Source of the DNA: an uncultured Bacteroidales bacterium
GTDB lineage: Bacteria > Bacteroidota > Bacteroidia > Bacteroidales > Muribaculaceae
Direction: 5' to 3'
Assembly (NCBI GenBank): GCA_947570265.1
Contig: CANOUR010000004.1
Coordinates: 1 to 63,514, forward strand
DNA length: 63,514 bases
Each line of letters starts with the position of its first letter. Position 1 is the first letter of the stretch. The notes under the pieces were generated by a model. That model was not told the origin of the DNA, searched no databases, and was given only the letters and a program-made list of their open reading frames with translations. Positions 16,587-24,480 of the stretch are shown here, piece after piece. A program made the translations under genes and the position numbers.

Positions 16587-18836
16587 TTAGTTGAAAATCG
16601 GATTGTTGAGCAAGTCTTCAAGGGCAATTCTGAGTGTGATGCCTGCGCGGGCTGGTTTGCCCCGCTGCATGAATGTGTTGCCGATGGAGATGTAGCTGAA
16701 TGTGTCGAACCGGGTGTCGGTGAGGTTTTCGCCCCAGATGTCGATGCTCCAGCATCCGCGGCTGATGCGGACGGATGCTCCGAGCTGTGCATAGAAGGGC
16801 TGTCGGCGAGTGTTGGCTTCGTCCCACCATATGTCGCCTATGCCTCGTACGTTGATGTTTGTCTCGATGCGGTCGATGAGGCTTCCGCCGGGGAATGAGT
16901 GATGCCACGTGGCTCCGGCGAACAGGGTGTTTGACGGCGCGTATGGCACGCGGCATCCGCTGAAGTCGGTGATGCCGTTGAAAAAACGGGTGAACCGGGC
17001 GTCGGTATATCCCCATGCACCCTGCATGGTGATAGACCGGATTATGCGCCACCGGGCTGATAGTTCGACGCCGCGGCTGCGGGTGCGGCCTGCATTGGCC
17101 ATTATGCGGCCGGTGGTCACTCCGTCGGGGAACATTGTGAGTTGCTGGTCACGGCATTCGATCCAGAACAGGGCGGCGTCGGCTGTCAGTGTGCCTGATT
17201 TGTTGGAGATGTGTGCGCCGATCTCGTAGTTCCAGCTCGATTCGGGGTCGTAGCTGACAATTTCGGATATGTCGTATTTCGATGTGACACCCATCTGCGC
17301 CATTACCTGCTGCTGAAGCACGTCGCTGAACATCTGGGTGTTGTAGCCGCCTGATTTGTAGCCTTTAGCCACTGACGCATATGCGATTGACCGGTGCAGC
17401 TGCGGGATGCGCCATGTCAGTGACAGTTTTGGCAGCAGCTGGACGAATGTGCGGCTTAGTGATCCGGGATTGTCGATGTCGATTGTGGGTTGCGAATATA
17501 CCGTCGGATTGCCCGGGTCGGTGAGGTCGTGGATGGTGTAGGTGGCGTGGCATTGGCTTAGATAGTCGAGCCTTGTGTGCTCGATGTCGAGCCTCAGGTC
17601 GGCCGCTAAGGTGAAGCGACCCAGTTCAACCGACGAGCGATGGTAGGCCGCAAATCCGCCTGATGGCATTGTAAATGTGCTGTAGAGCGGAAATATGTCG
17701 GAGTCCCATGTGACGGGATAGACGGGATTCATTTCGTTGCGGTGGCCGGTGATGAGGTTGGCGATGCCGTCGGTTTTGAATGTCACCGGGGCATCCATGC
17801 CGGTGTGGCGGTAGAATCCGAACAGGCCGGCGAGCCATGAGTAGCGTCCGGCTGTGCCCTTGGCCACCACATCTTGTGTCAGCGCCCATTCGCGTCGCTT
17901 CTGTGTGAGGGTGAAGTAGCTGTCGGTGAGAAAATCCTGATCGAGTGTCATGTTGTCGTCGATGTATTGGAAGGATGTGATCGACGACACAGAGATGTTG
18001 CTTCCCGACCATTTGACGGTGAGTCCGTCGGTGATGCCTGTGCGGCGGTAGAAGCAGGTGTCGTTGTAGGCTATGGTGCCGGTTTTCTCCCATGCGTAGG
18101 GATAGCCGTGCTGAGCCGACATGGTGATGGCGGCCGTGTTCTCGACCATTACTGACGGTGATGGACGCCACGATGTCTTCCATCGCAGAGAACCGCCCTC
18201 TTCGCTGTCGGCCCGGGAGTTGTTGTATGTGTTGGTGAAATAGCCGTGTGTGTAGTGGAAATCGGCTGTGAGACTCATGCCCAGACGAGGCAGCAGCCGG
18301 GCATAGATGCCGGCGGCGGCGCGTGCCGTGCCACCGGTGCCACCTTCGGCGAGAATGCGCACACCTTGCCGTCGCAACGGTGAGAGAGTGGTGACGTTGA
18401 CAGTGCCGGCCATTGAGTTGCGCCCGTAGAGTGTGGATTGCGGCCCGCGCATCACTTCGATGCTTTCGATGTCGACAAGATCGAAGTCGTAGTTGTCTTT
18501 GTTGAGGAAAGGCACGTTGTCGACACACAGTCCCACGGAGGGCTGATCGATTCGCGCGCCTATGCCGCGCACGTAGATCGACGAGGTCATACGCGAGCCG
18601 TAGTCGGGAATGTAGAAGTTGGGGGCGATCTCGCTCACGCCCTTCATTGTGATGATGCCCAGACGCTGTGCCTCGCTCTCACCGACCATAGTGGCTGACA
18701 CGGGCGACATGTCCATGCCTGCGCGGCCACTCTTTATGGCCGTGACCGATACTTCGCCAAGCGGCACAGTCATTGTGACCGAATCGGCGGGGGCGCTCTG
18801 TAGGGCGAGGATGGCAGTTAATAGCAGGCTGTTCAC
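16587..18836 (-). CDS. TonB-dependent outer-membrane receptor
   Basis: About 749 aa from a GTG at 18836 (VNSLLLTAILALQSAPADS, a signal peptide). The plug domain has VSEIAPNFYIPDYGSR, IYVRGIGARIDQPSVG and IEVMRGPQSTLYGRNSMAG, and the barrel ends with a typical aromatic C-terminal strand series. Such receptors import siderophores, vitamins or glycans with TonB energy; the barrel resembles Fe-siderophore-type receptors rather than SusC, and no carboxypeptidase-like N-terminal domain is present. The longer frame from ATG 18872 would place the -7 box inside the gene, so GTG is preferred. A lipoprotein gene follows. The ligand is unknown. Confidence 0.9.
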   Translation of the reverse strand: MNSLLLTAILALQSAPADSVTMTVPLGEVSVTAIKSGRAGMDMSPVSATMVGESEAQRLGIITMKGVSEIAPNFYIPDYGSRMTSSIYVRGIGARIDQPSVGLCVDNVPFLNKDNYDFDLVDIESIEVMRGPQSTLYGRNSMAGTVNVTTLSPLRRQGVRILAEGGTGGTARAAAGIYARLLPRLGMSLTADFHYTHGYFTNTYNNSRADSEEGGSLRWKTSWRPSPSVMVENTAAITMSAQHGYPYAWEKTGTIAYNDTCFYRRTGITDGLTVKWSGSNISVSSITSFQYIDDNMTLDQDFLTDSYFTLTQKRREWALTQDVVAKGTAGRYSWLAGLFGFYRHTGMDAPVTFKTDGIANLITGHRNEMNPVYPVTWDSDIFPLYSTFTMPSGGFAAYHRSSVELGRFTLAADLRLDIEHTRLDYLSQCHATYTIHDLTDPGNPTVYSQPTIDIDNPGSLSRTFVQLLPKLSLTWRIPQLHRSIAYASVAKGYKSGGYNTQMFSDVLQQQVMAQMGVTSKYDISEIVSYDPESSWNYEIGAHISNKSGTLTADAALFWIECRDQQLTMFPDGVTTGRIMANAGRTRSRGVELSARWRIIRSITMQGAWGYTDARFTRFFNGITDFSGCRVPYAPSNTLFAGATWHHSFPGGSLIDRIETNINVRGIGDIWWDEANTRRQPFYAQLGASVRISRGCWSIDIWGENLTDTRFDTFSYISIGNTFMQRGKPARAGITLRIALEDLLNNPIFN

Positions 18837-18841
18837 GGTGA

Positions 18842-18849
18842 CAAAATTA
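18842..18849 (-). promoter_or_regulatory. -7 box (TAATTTTG) for the receptor-lipoprotein operon
   Basis: A TAnnTTTG match 5 nt before the GTG start at 18836 on the minus strand. It implies a leaderless or nearly leaderless message. Confidence 0.55.
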
Positions 18850-18890
18850 GTCAACGTGTCAAAGGTCTGCAATCGCTAAAAGTAGTGGGG

Positions 18891-19964
18891 TCAGATCAGG
18901 CGTGAGGATAGCATGGCGTCGAGTATGGCGAGAGCTGCCATGGCCTCGACAATGGGGACGGCGCGGGGTACGACGCATGGGTCGTGGCGTCCGCGGGCAT
19001 GGATCGTGACGCGCTCGTGGCGGTCGTTGACCGTGGGCAGCTCGCGGAGCAGTGTGGCCACCGGCTTGAATGCCACTCTCATTGTGACCGGCATGCCGTT
19101 GGATATGCCGCCCTGTATGCCGCCCGAGTGGTTTGTGAGTGTGGTGATGGTGTTGTCGGGGGTGATGTCGAACTGATCGATCATCTCTGATCCGAGGCAT
19201 GCCGCTCCGGCGAATCCCATGCCATAGTCAAAGCCCTTGGCGGCGGGTATACTCATCATGGCTGCGGCGAGAGATGCCTGAAGTTTTCCGAATATGGGCT
19301 CGCCCACGCCCGGTGGCAGTCCGGTGACGATGCAGCTGACGATGCCTCCGAGTGAGTCGCCCGCTTGTTTTGTGTCGAGGATGAGCCGGTGCATGAGCCG
19401 CGCAGTCTGTTGATCGGGGCAGCGCACGGGGTTGCTGTCGATGATGTCGGTTGTTGCCGGCGTTGCATGGTGAGGAGGCAAGGCTATGTGGCCGATCTGG
19501 GATGTATAGGCCACGATTGATATGCCATGGAGTGAGAGCACCTGCCGGGCGAAAGCCCCTCCGACCACACGGGCGGCTGTCTCACGTGCCGATGCGCGTC
19601 CTCCACCGCGATGATCACGCAGGCCGTATTTGGCTGTGTAGGTGTAGTCGGCGTGCGATGGCCGGAAATTGTGGCGCATTTCGTCGTAGTCGCCGCTGCG
19701 GTGTGAGGTGTTGGCGATGGTGAATCCGATCGGGGTGCCGGTGGTAGTTCCGTCGAGCATTCCCGACAGTATCTCGACGCGGTCGGCTTCGACGCGTGAC
19801 GTGGTGATGTCGCTCTGTCCCGGGCGCCGACGGTCGAGCTGGTGCTGCACCTCGCCGAGGTCGATGGCTATGCCCGGGGGCATGCCGTCGATGATTCCTC
19901 CGATGGCCGGGCCGTGGGATTCGCCAAATGTGGTGAGGCGCAGGTTGTGTCCGAATGTGTTCAT
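18891..19964 (-). CDS. aroC: Chorismate synthase
   Basis: 357 aa. Signature stretches are TFGESHGPAIGGIIDGMPPG near the N-terminus, RRPGQSDITTSR, RSGDYDEM, RPSHADYTYTAKYG and GGGRASARETAARV. It converts EPSP to chorismate with reduced FMN, the last step of the shikimate pathway. The start overlaps the ybaK stop by 4 nt (ATGA), giving an operon bcp-ybaK-aroC. aroB, an earlier step, lies at 62319. Confidence 0.97.
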   Translation of the reverse strand: MNTFGHNLRLTTFGESHGPAIGGIIDGMPPGIAIDLGEVQHQLDRRRPGQSDITTSRVEADRVEILSGMLDGTTTGTPIGFTIANTSHRSGDYDEMRHNFRPSHADYTYTAKYGLRDHRGGGRASARETAARVVGGAFARQVLSLHGISIVAYTSQIGHIALPPHHATPATTDIIDSNPVRCPDQQTARLMHRLILDTKQAGDSLGGIVSCIVTGLPPGVGEPIFGKLQASLAAAMMSIPAAKGFDYGMGFAGAACLGSEMIDQFDITPDNTITTLTNHSGGIQGGISNGMPVTMRVAFKPVATLLRELPTVNDRHERVTIHARGRHDPCVVPRAVPIVEAMAALAILDAMLSSRLI

Positions 19965-20452
19965 GAGTGGTCGGCTGTGAGATCGGCAAGAGTGCCGTTG
20001 GCGAATCTGATGAAGTCGTGGGGGTCGAGCTTGAGCTGAAGACCGCGCACACCGGCACTGACATAGAAAAATGCGTCATCGGTGGCCGTGTTGTGGAAAA
20101 ATACAGGGAAGGGCTTTTTCATGCCTATTGCCGTGCATCCGCCGCGTATGTAGCCTGTGAGCGGCAGAAGCTCTTTCATGGGTATGAGGTCGGCTTTCTT
20201 CACGCCTGCGGCGCGTGCGGCTTTCTTGAGGTCGACCTCGGCGTTGCCAGGCACAACGCACACGAAGTGGCAGTCGGGTCTTTCACCGCGAAGCACGAGG
20301 GTTTTGAACACGCGGTTGATGTCCTCACCGAGCTGATCGGCGATATGGGTGGCTGACAGATCTGATTCGTCGACCACGTAAGGAACCAGTTCGTAGGCTA
20401 TGCCCGCGCGGTCGAGCATGCGTGCGGCATTTGTCTTCTCTATTTTTTTCAT
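19961..20452 (-). CDS. ybaK: Cys-tRNA(Pro) deacylase YbaK/EbsC
   Basis: 163 aa from ATG 20452 (MKKIEKTNAARMLDRAGIAYEL). The YbaK/aminoacyl-tRNA editing fold is clear from VFKTLVLRGERPDCHFVCVVPG, VDLKKAARAAGVKKADLI and GYIRGGCTAIGMKK. It hydrolyses Cys wrongly attached to tRNA(Pro). The longer frame up to 20767 is a run-in through bcp. The start overlaps the bcp stop by 4 nt and the stop overlaps the aroC start by 4 nt, so the three are translationally coupled. Confidence 0.93.
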   Translation of the reverse strand: MKKIEKTNAARMLDRAGIAYELVPYVVDESDLSATHIADQLGEDINRVFKTLVLRGERPDCHFVCVVPGNAEVDLKKAARAAGVKKADLIPMKELLPLTGYIRGGCTAIGMKKPFPVFFHNTATDDAFFYVSAGVRGLQLKLDPHDFIRFANGTLADLTADHS

Positions 20453-20910
20453 TGTGGCAGACCGAGGATCTGGTCGGCGTGGATTTTTGTCTTGATTTCT
20501 TTGGGCAGCATCACGCGTTCGACAGTGCCGTCGGGCGCTATGATCATGGTGGTGCGGAATGTGCCCATGTATTTGCGTCCGTACATCGATTTCTCGCCCC
20601 ACACACCTGCCAGTTCCACCAGATGATGGTCGGTGTCGGTGATCAGCGGAAACGGAAGAGAGTGTTTTTCGGCAAACTTGCGGTGTGACTCGGCTGAGTC
20701 GACGCTCACGCCGATCACCTGATAGCCTGCGTCGAGCAGTTGCTGATATGAGTCGCGCAGGCTGCATGCCTGGGCTGTGCAGCCGCTTGTGTTGTCTTTG
20801 GGGTAGAAATACAGGGCGATCTTTTTATCGGGATATTGGCTCAGGCGCACTTCGTTGCCATCAGCGTCCCTGCCCAGCAGGTCGGGCATTTTGTCTCCGG
20901 CTTTCATCAT
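20449..20910 (-). CDS. bcp: Thioredoxin-dependent thiol peroxidase (BCP, peroxiredoxin Q)
   Basis: 153 aa, full length. The peroxidatic Cys44 is in the motif YPKDNTSGCTAQAC, with a resolving-type Cys49 five residues later. The C-terminal FRTTMIIAPDGTV strand also fits. It reduces hydroperoxides in the cytoplasm with thioredoxin. First gene of the bcp-ybaK-aroC operon, 45 nt behind a -7 box. Confidence 0.95.
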   Translation of the reverse strand: MMKAGDKMPDLLGRDADGNEVRLSQYPDKKIALYFYPKDNTSGCTAQACSLRDSYQQLLDAGYQVIGVSVDSAESHRKFAEKHSLPFPLITDTDHHLVELAGVWGEKSMYGRKYMGTFRTTMIIAPDGTVERVMLPKEIKTKIHADQILGLPQ

Positions 20911-20955
20911 GGGTTGTCTGGTTGGATGTTAATGATGTCAAACATACAATATGCG

Positions 20956-20963
20956 CAAAGATA
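20956..20963 (-). promoter_or_regulatory. -7 box (TATCTTTG) for bcp-ybaK-aroC
   Basis: A TAnnTTTG match on the minus strand, 45 nt upstream of the bcp ATG. Confidence 0.6.
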
Positions 20964-21009
20964 CTGAGAAATCAGGATAAAGACCGAATTGACTAAAAAT
21001 TTTTATGTC

Positions 21010-22158
21010 TCAGTGCCGGCGTTCGTAGCGGAAGTAGAGGATGTATATGACGGTGGCGCCGAGTATCACGAGTGGCACTCCGGCGAGAGATACGTAGCGG
21101 TAGCCGAGTCCGGTGTCGATGACCGCCGCTCCGATCTGGGCGGCGATGGCGTTTCCGCCGTTGTAGGCTATCTGGATGCATGCGCCGCCAAGCAGTTCGC
21201 CGCCTTTGGAATAGCCGACAATCGACGATTGCAACGGACTGCCCGAGGCAAACAGTGCGCCGGTTCCACATAGCAGTAGCGCCACGGCCAGCCACTTGAT
21301 GTCGAAAAAGAAAAATATGAGCAGCAGCACGACAACGCCCCCGACCATCACTCCGGCGGCCACGGCCGATGGCTTGAACCGGTCGCATAGACGTCCGGAC
21401 GCGAGATTGCCGATGAACATTCCCGCTCCGGCGACGACCATGAGCCACGACAGGTCGGCGGTGGAGAAGCGGGCTATGGTGGTGAGCTGCGGATCGATGT
21501 AGCTGTACCAACAGTATAGCCCCGTCTGGGCGAATATGACTCCGCCGAATATGAGCCATGGTGGCAGTGTGCGCAAAAAGTGGAATTGATTCCTGAAACC
21601 GTGGTCGGGTAGTGCCGGCATATGTGGTAGCCACATGCGCGCTAATATATAGGTGGTGGCTCCGGCGAGCGCCACGATGGCGAAAGCTGCCCGCCATGAC
21701 AGGGCGTTGGTGATGAATGTGCCGACGGGCACTCCCGCGAGGGTTGCGACTGTCATTCCGGCGATCATGTAGGACACGGCTCTGACCTCGTGGCCGGGCG
21801 ATGCGAGGCGGCGTGCCACGATGGCGCCTACGCCGAAGAATGCGCCGTGTGGCAGCCCGGCCACGAAGCGTGCGGCGATCATAGTCCAGTACTCCGGAGC
21901 ACAGGCGGTTGCGGCATTGCCGATTGTGATCACTGCGGCGAGCATCATCACCATCCGCTTAAGCGGCATGCGGCGGAACAACAGCATCAGCACGGCGCCG
22001 ACACATACTCCGGATGCGTATGCCGAGATGAAGTCGCCGGCGCGAGCCACGCTTATGCCCATGTCGTCGGCAAGTGTCACAAGTATGCCCATTATCACAA
22101 ATTCGGTGATCCCCAGGGCGAATGTGCCTGTTGAGAGAGCGAATATACCTTTGTTCAT
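21010..22158 (-). CDS. MFS exporter (AraJ/YdhP-like)
   Basis: 382 aa with about 12 hydrophobic segments. The N-terminus ALSTGTFALGITEFVIMGIL is typical of the drug/sugar efflux group (AraJ, YdhP, NepI), and the loop RRMPLKRMVMM and ARFVAGLPHGAFFGVGAI match MFS motifs. It probably exports a small hydrophilic or drug-like compound by proton antiport. Monocistronic as far as visible: its own -7 box upstream, and bcp downstream with a separate promoter. The substrate is unknown. Confidence 0.88.
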   Translation of the reverse strand: MNKGIFALSTGTFALGITEFVIMGILVTLADDMGISVARAGDFISAYASGVCVGAVLMLLFRRMPLKRMVMMLAAVITIGNAATACAPEYWTMIAARFVAGLPHGAFFGVGAIVARRLASPGHEVRAVSYMIAGMTVATLAGVPVGTFITNALSWRAAFAIVALAGATTYILARMWLPHMPALPDHGFRNQFHFLRTLPPWLIFGGVIFAQTGLYCWYSYIDPQLTTIARFSTADLSWLMVVAGAGMFIGNLASGRLCDRFKPSAVAAGVMVGGVVVLLLIFFFFDIKWLAVALLLCGTGALFASGSPLQSSIVGYSKGGELLGGACIQIAYNGGNAIAAQIGAAVIDTGLGYRYVSLAGVPLVILGATVIYILYFRYERRH

Positions 22159-22181
22159 ACCGATGTGTAAAAAAACGGCTG

Positions 22182-22189
22182 CAAAGCTA
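22182..22189 (-). promoter_or_regulatory. -7 box (TAGCTTTG) for the MFS gene
   Basis: A TAnnTTTG match on the minus strand, 23 nt before the ATG. Divergent from the promoter at 22284. Confidence 0.6.
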
Positions 22190-22283
22190 CATAAAAATAA
22201 GGTGTTGTGACCGGCATCGGGTGTAAAAAAAGGGCGTTGGCTTTTTTTATACGGTATTTCTCGGAAAATGGAGGAAATGTGTG

Positions 22284-22291
22284 TAAATTTG
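22284..22291 (+). promoter_or_regulatory. -7 box (TAAATTTG) for the GT2-pyrC operon
   Basis: A TAnnTTTG match 25 nt before the ATG at 22317. Confidence 0.6.
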
Positions 22292-22316
22292 CACGCCTAA
22301 AAGCATATTCGCGCGC

Positions 22317-23099
22317 ATGAACGATTCAAATCAACAGTCGACGGTCGGCACAGCGGACGGTCTCGTCATTATCCCTACATATAAGGAAGAGGATAATGCT
22401 GCCGCCATTATCGACGCGGTCATGCGGCTGCCACAGGGATTTGACGTGCTGGTCATCGACGACAATTCGCCTGACCGCACGGCGGCTATCGTCAGAGAAA
22501 AGATGGCTGAATATCCCGGGCGCGTGCATCTGCTTGAGCGCGAAGGCAAGCTCGGGCTTGGCACGGCCTACATCATGGGCTTCAAGTGGGCTCTTGAACG
22601 TCGGCAGTATGAATATGTGTTTGAGATGGATGCCGATTTCTCGCATAATCCGGCTGATCTGCAGTCGCTTTACTCGGCATGCCGCGAAGGAGATGCCGAT
22701 GTGGCTGTGGGTTCGCGTTATGTGACCGGTGTAAATGTGGTCAACTGGCCGATGGGGCGGGTGCTGATGAGCTATTATGCCTCGGCCTATGTGAGACTTG
22801 TGACGGGTATGCCGGTGCGTGACACCACCGCCGGATTTGTCTGCTACACACGCCGCGTTCTCGCCGCTCTGCCGCTCGACAATATCCGCTTCAAGGGCTA
22901 TGCGTTCCAGATCGAGATGAAGTTCACATCATACAAAATGGGATTCCGCATAAAGGAAGTGCCTATAGTTTTTGTCAACCGGGTGCTTGGAGAAAGCAAG
23001 ATGAACTCAGGCATATTCGGCGAGGCGGTTTTCGGTGTGATACGTCTGAAACTCGACAGTCTGTTTAAAAAAATTCCGCAATATGGCTCAAAAGACTGA
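22317..23099 (+). CDS. Polyprenol-phosphate mannosyltransferase-like GT2
   Basis: 260 aa. The GT-A fold has VIIPTYKEEDN, VIDDNSPDRT and the metal-binding EMDADFSHNP, with GSRYVTGVNVVNWPMGR and RDTTAGFVCYTR as in DPM1-type synthases. These transfer mannose (or a related sugar) from a nucleotide sugar to polyprenyl phosphate at the cytoplasmic face of the inner membrane. There is no C-terminal membrane domain. Its 3' end overlaps pyrC by 17 nt; the pairing of this gene with dihydroorotase is common in Bacteroidales by my recollection. Confidence 0.9.
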   Translation: MNDSNQQSTVGTADGLVIIPTYKEEDNAAAIIDAVMRLPQGFDVLVIDDNSPDRTAAIVREKMAEYPGRVHLLEREGKLGLGTAYIMGFKWALERRQYEYVFEMDADFSHNPADLQSLYSACREGDADVAVGSRYVTGVNVVNWPMGRVLMSYYASAYVRLVTGMPVRDTTAGFVCYTRRVLAALPLDNIRFKGYAFQIEMKFTSYKMGFRIKEVPIVFVNRVLGESKMNSGIFGEAVFGVIRLKLDSLFKKIPQYGSKD

Positions 23100-24453
23100 T
23101 GTGCTGATCCACAATGCCAACGTCGTCAACGAGGGGCGTAGTTTCAGAGGATGGGTGGCCGTCAGCGGGCCGTTCATATCTGCCGTAGGCGAGGGCGATG
23201 TCCCGGCCGACATGGCGGCGTGTTCAGCCGAAGTGGTCGATGCCCGCGGCGCGCTGCTTGTGCCGGGCGCGATCGACGAACATGTGCATTTCCGTGATCC
23301 AGGGCTGACGCACAAGGCCGACATAGTGACAGAGACGGCTGCCGCTGCTGCCGGAGGGGTGACGTCGTTTATCGACATGCCCAACACAATGCCGCAGTCG
23401 ACCACTGTGGCCGCAGTCGCCGATAAGATGGAGCGTGCGGCTGCCACAGCGACGGCAAACTACGGATTTTATATCGGTGCCACCAACGACAATCTGCCGG
23501 AGCTTCTGAAAGCCGACTATACAGCAATTGCAGGTGTGAAACTCTTTCTCGGCTCATCGACGGGCAATATGCTCGTAGACAGTGGCAGCACTCTGCGTGA
23601 GATCTTCTCGAACGTGAAGGCTCTGATAGCGGTGCATGCCGAAAGCGAGAGCGAGATCCGTGCCAACCGCGAGCGAATGATGTCGGAGTATGGCGACGAT
23701 GTGCCTCTTGAGAAGCATCCCGAGATACGTTCGCGCAAGGCTTGCGCCGACGCCACACGGGCGGCTGTCGAACTGGCGCGTCAGACCGGCGCACGGCTCC
23801 ATGTGCTCCATATATCCACCGCCGATGAGCTGGCTCTGTTCTCGCCCGGCAATGTCGGTGGAAAACGTATCACAGCCGAGACCTGTCCACAGTATCTGCT
23901 GTTTGACTCATCGGACTATGGCCGCCGCGGCTCGAGGGTGAAGTGCAATCCTGCCATAAAGGATACCGCCGACCGTGACGCGCTGCGCCGCGCTGTGGCC
24001 GACGGAGTGATCGACTGTGTGGCCACAGACCATGCTCCTCATCTGTTGGCCGAGAAGCAGGGCAATGCCCTCACGGCTGTGTCGGGCATGCCCATGATAC
24101 AGTTCTCGCTCCCGGCGATGCTTACGCTGGCTCTCGATGGCTGTTTCAGCATCGAGAAAGTGGTGGAGACTATGTCGCACAATCCGGCCACGCTTTATTC
24201 GATAGTCAACCGGGGATTTATCCGCAAAGGATATTTCGCCGATCTGGCTCTTGTCGAGCGGTGTGACCACACGGTGACCGACGCAGAGGTGATAAGCCGC
24301 TGCGGATGGACTCCGCTCGCGGGCATGAATATGCGTTGGCGTGTAGCCTCGACATGGCTAAACGGACGCCGCGTGTGGGACGGCCTCAGGGTTGATCGCG
24401 ATGTGCGCGGCATGGCTCTGAGATTCAACGAAAACAATCATTATCTACAATAA
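23083..24453 (+). CDS. pyrC: Dihydroorotase (class I)
   Basis: 456 aa, the length of class I enzymes. Metal ligands His67 and His69 lie in DEHVHFRDPG. The carboxylated Lys is in GVKLFLGSSTG, later ligands are in AVHAES and LHVLHIST, and the catalytic Asp is in CVATDHAPH. It cyclises carbamoyl aspartate in pyrimidine synthesis. It overlaps the GT2 gene by 17 nt, so the two are co-transcribed. Confidence 0.95.
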   Translation: MAQKTDVLIHNANVVNEGRSFRGWVAVSGPFISAVGEGDVPADMAACSAEVVDARGALLVPGAIDEHVHFRDPGLTHKADIVTETAAAAAGGVTSFIDMPNTMPQSTTVAAVADKMERAAATATANYGFYIGATNDNLPELLKADYTAIAGVKLFLGSSTGNMLVDSGSTLREIFSNVKALIAVHAESESEIRANRERMMSEYGDDVPLEKHPEIRSRKACADATRAAVELARQTGARLHVLHISTADELALFSPGNVGGKRITAETCPQYLLFDSSDYGRRGSRVKCNPAIKDTADRDALRRAVADGVIDCVATDHAPHLLAEKQGNALTAVSGMPMIQFSLPAMLTLALDGCFSIEKVVETMSHNPATLYSIVNRGFIRKGYFADLALVERCDHTVTDAEVISRCGWTPLAGMNMRWRVASTWLNGRRVWDGLRVDRDVRGMALRFNENNHYLQ

Positions 24454-24480
24454 TATCTAACACCTTAAAATCAAATCACG

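Noticed and set aside
16587-18872. Receptor start at ATG 18872
   Set aside because: A TAATTTTG -7 box lies between this ATG and the GTG at 18836, and the signal peptide starts properly at the GTG.
19961-20767. 268-aa version of YbaK
   Set aside because: The N-terminal 105 codons run through bcp in another frame and have Arg/His-rich shadow composition; the family start is at 20452.
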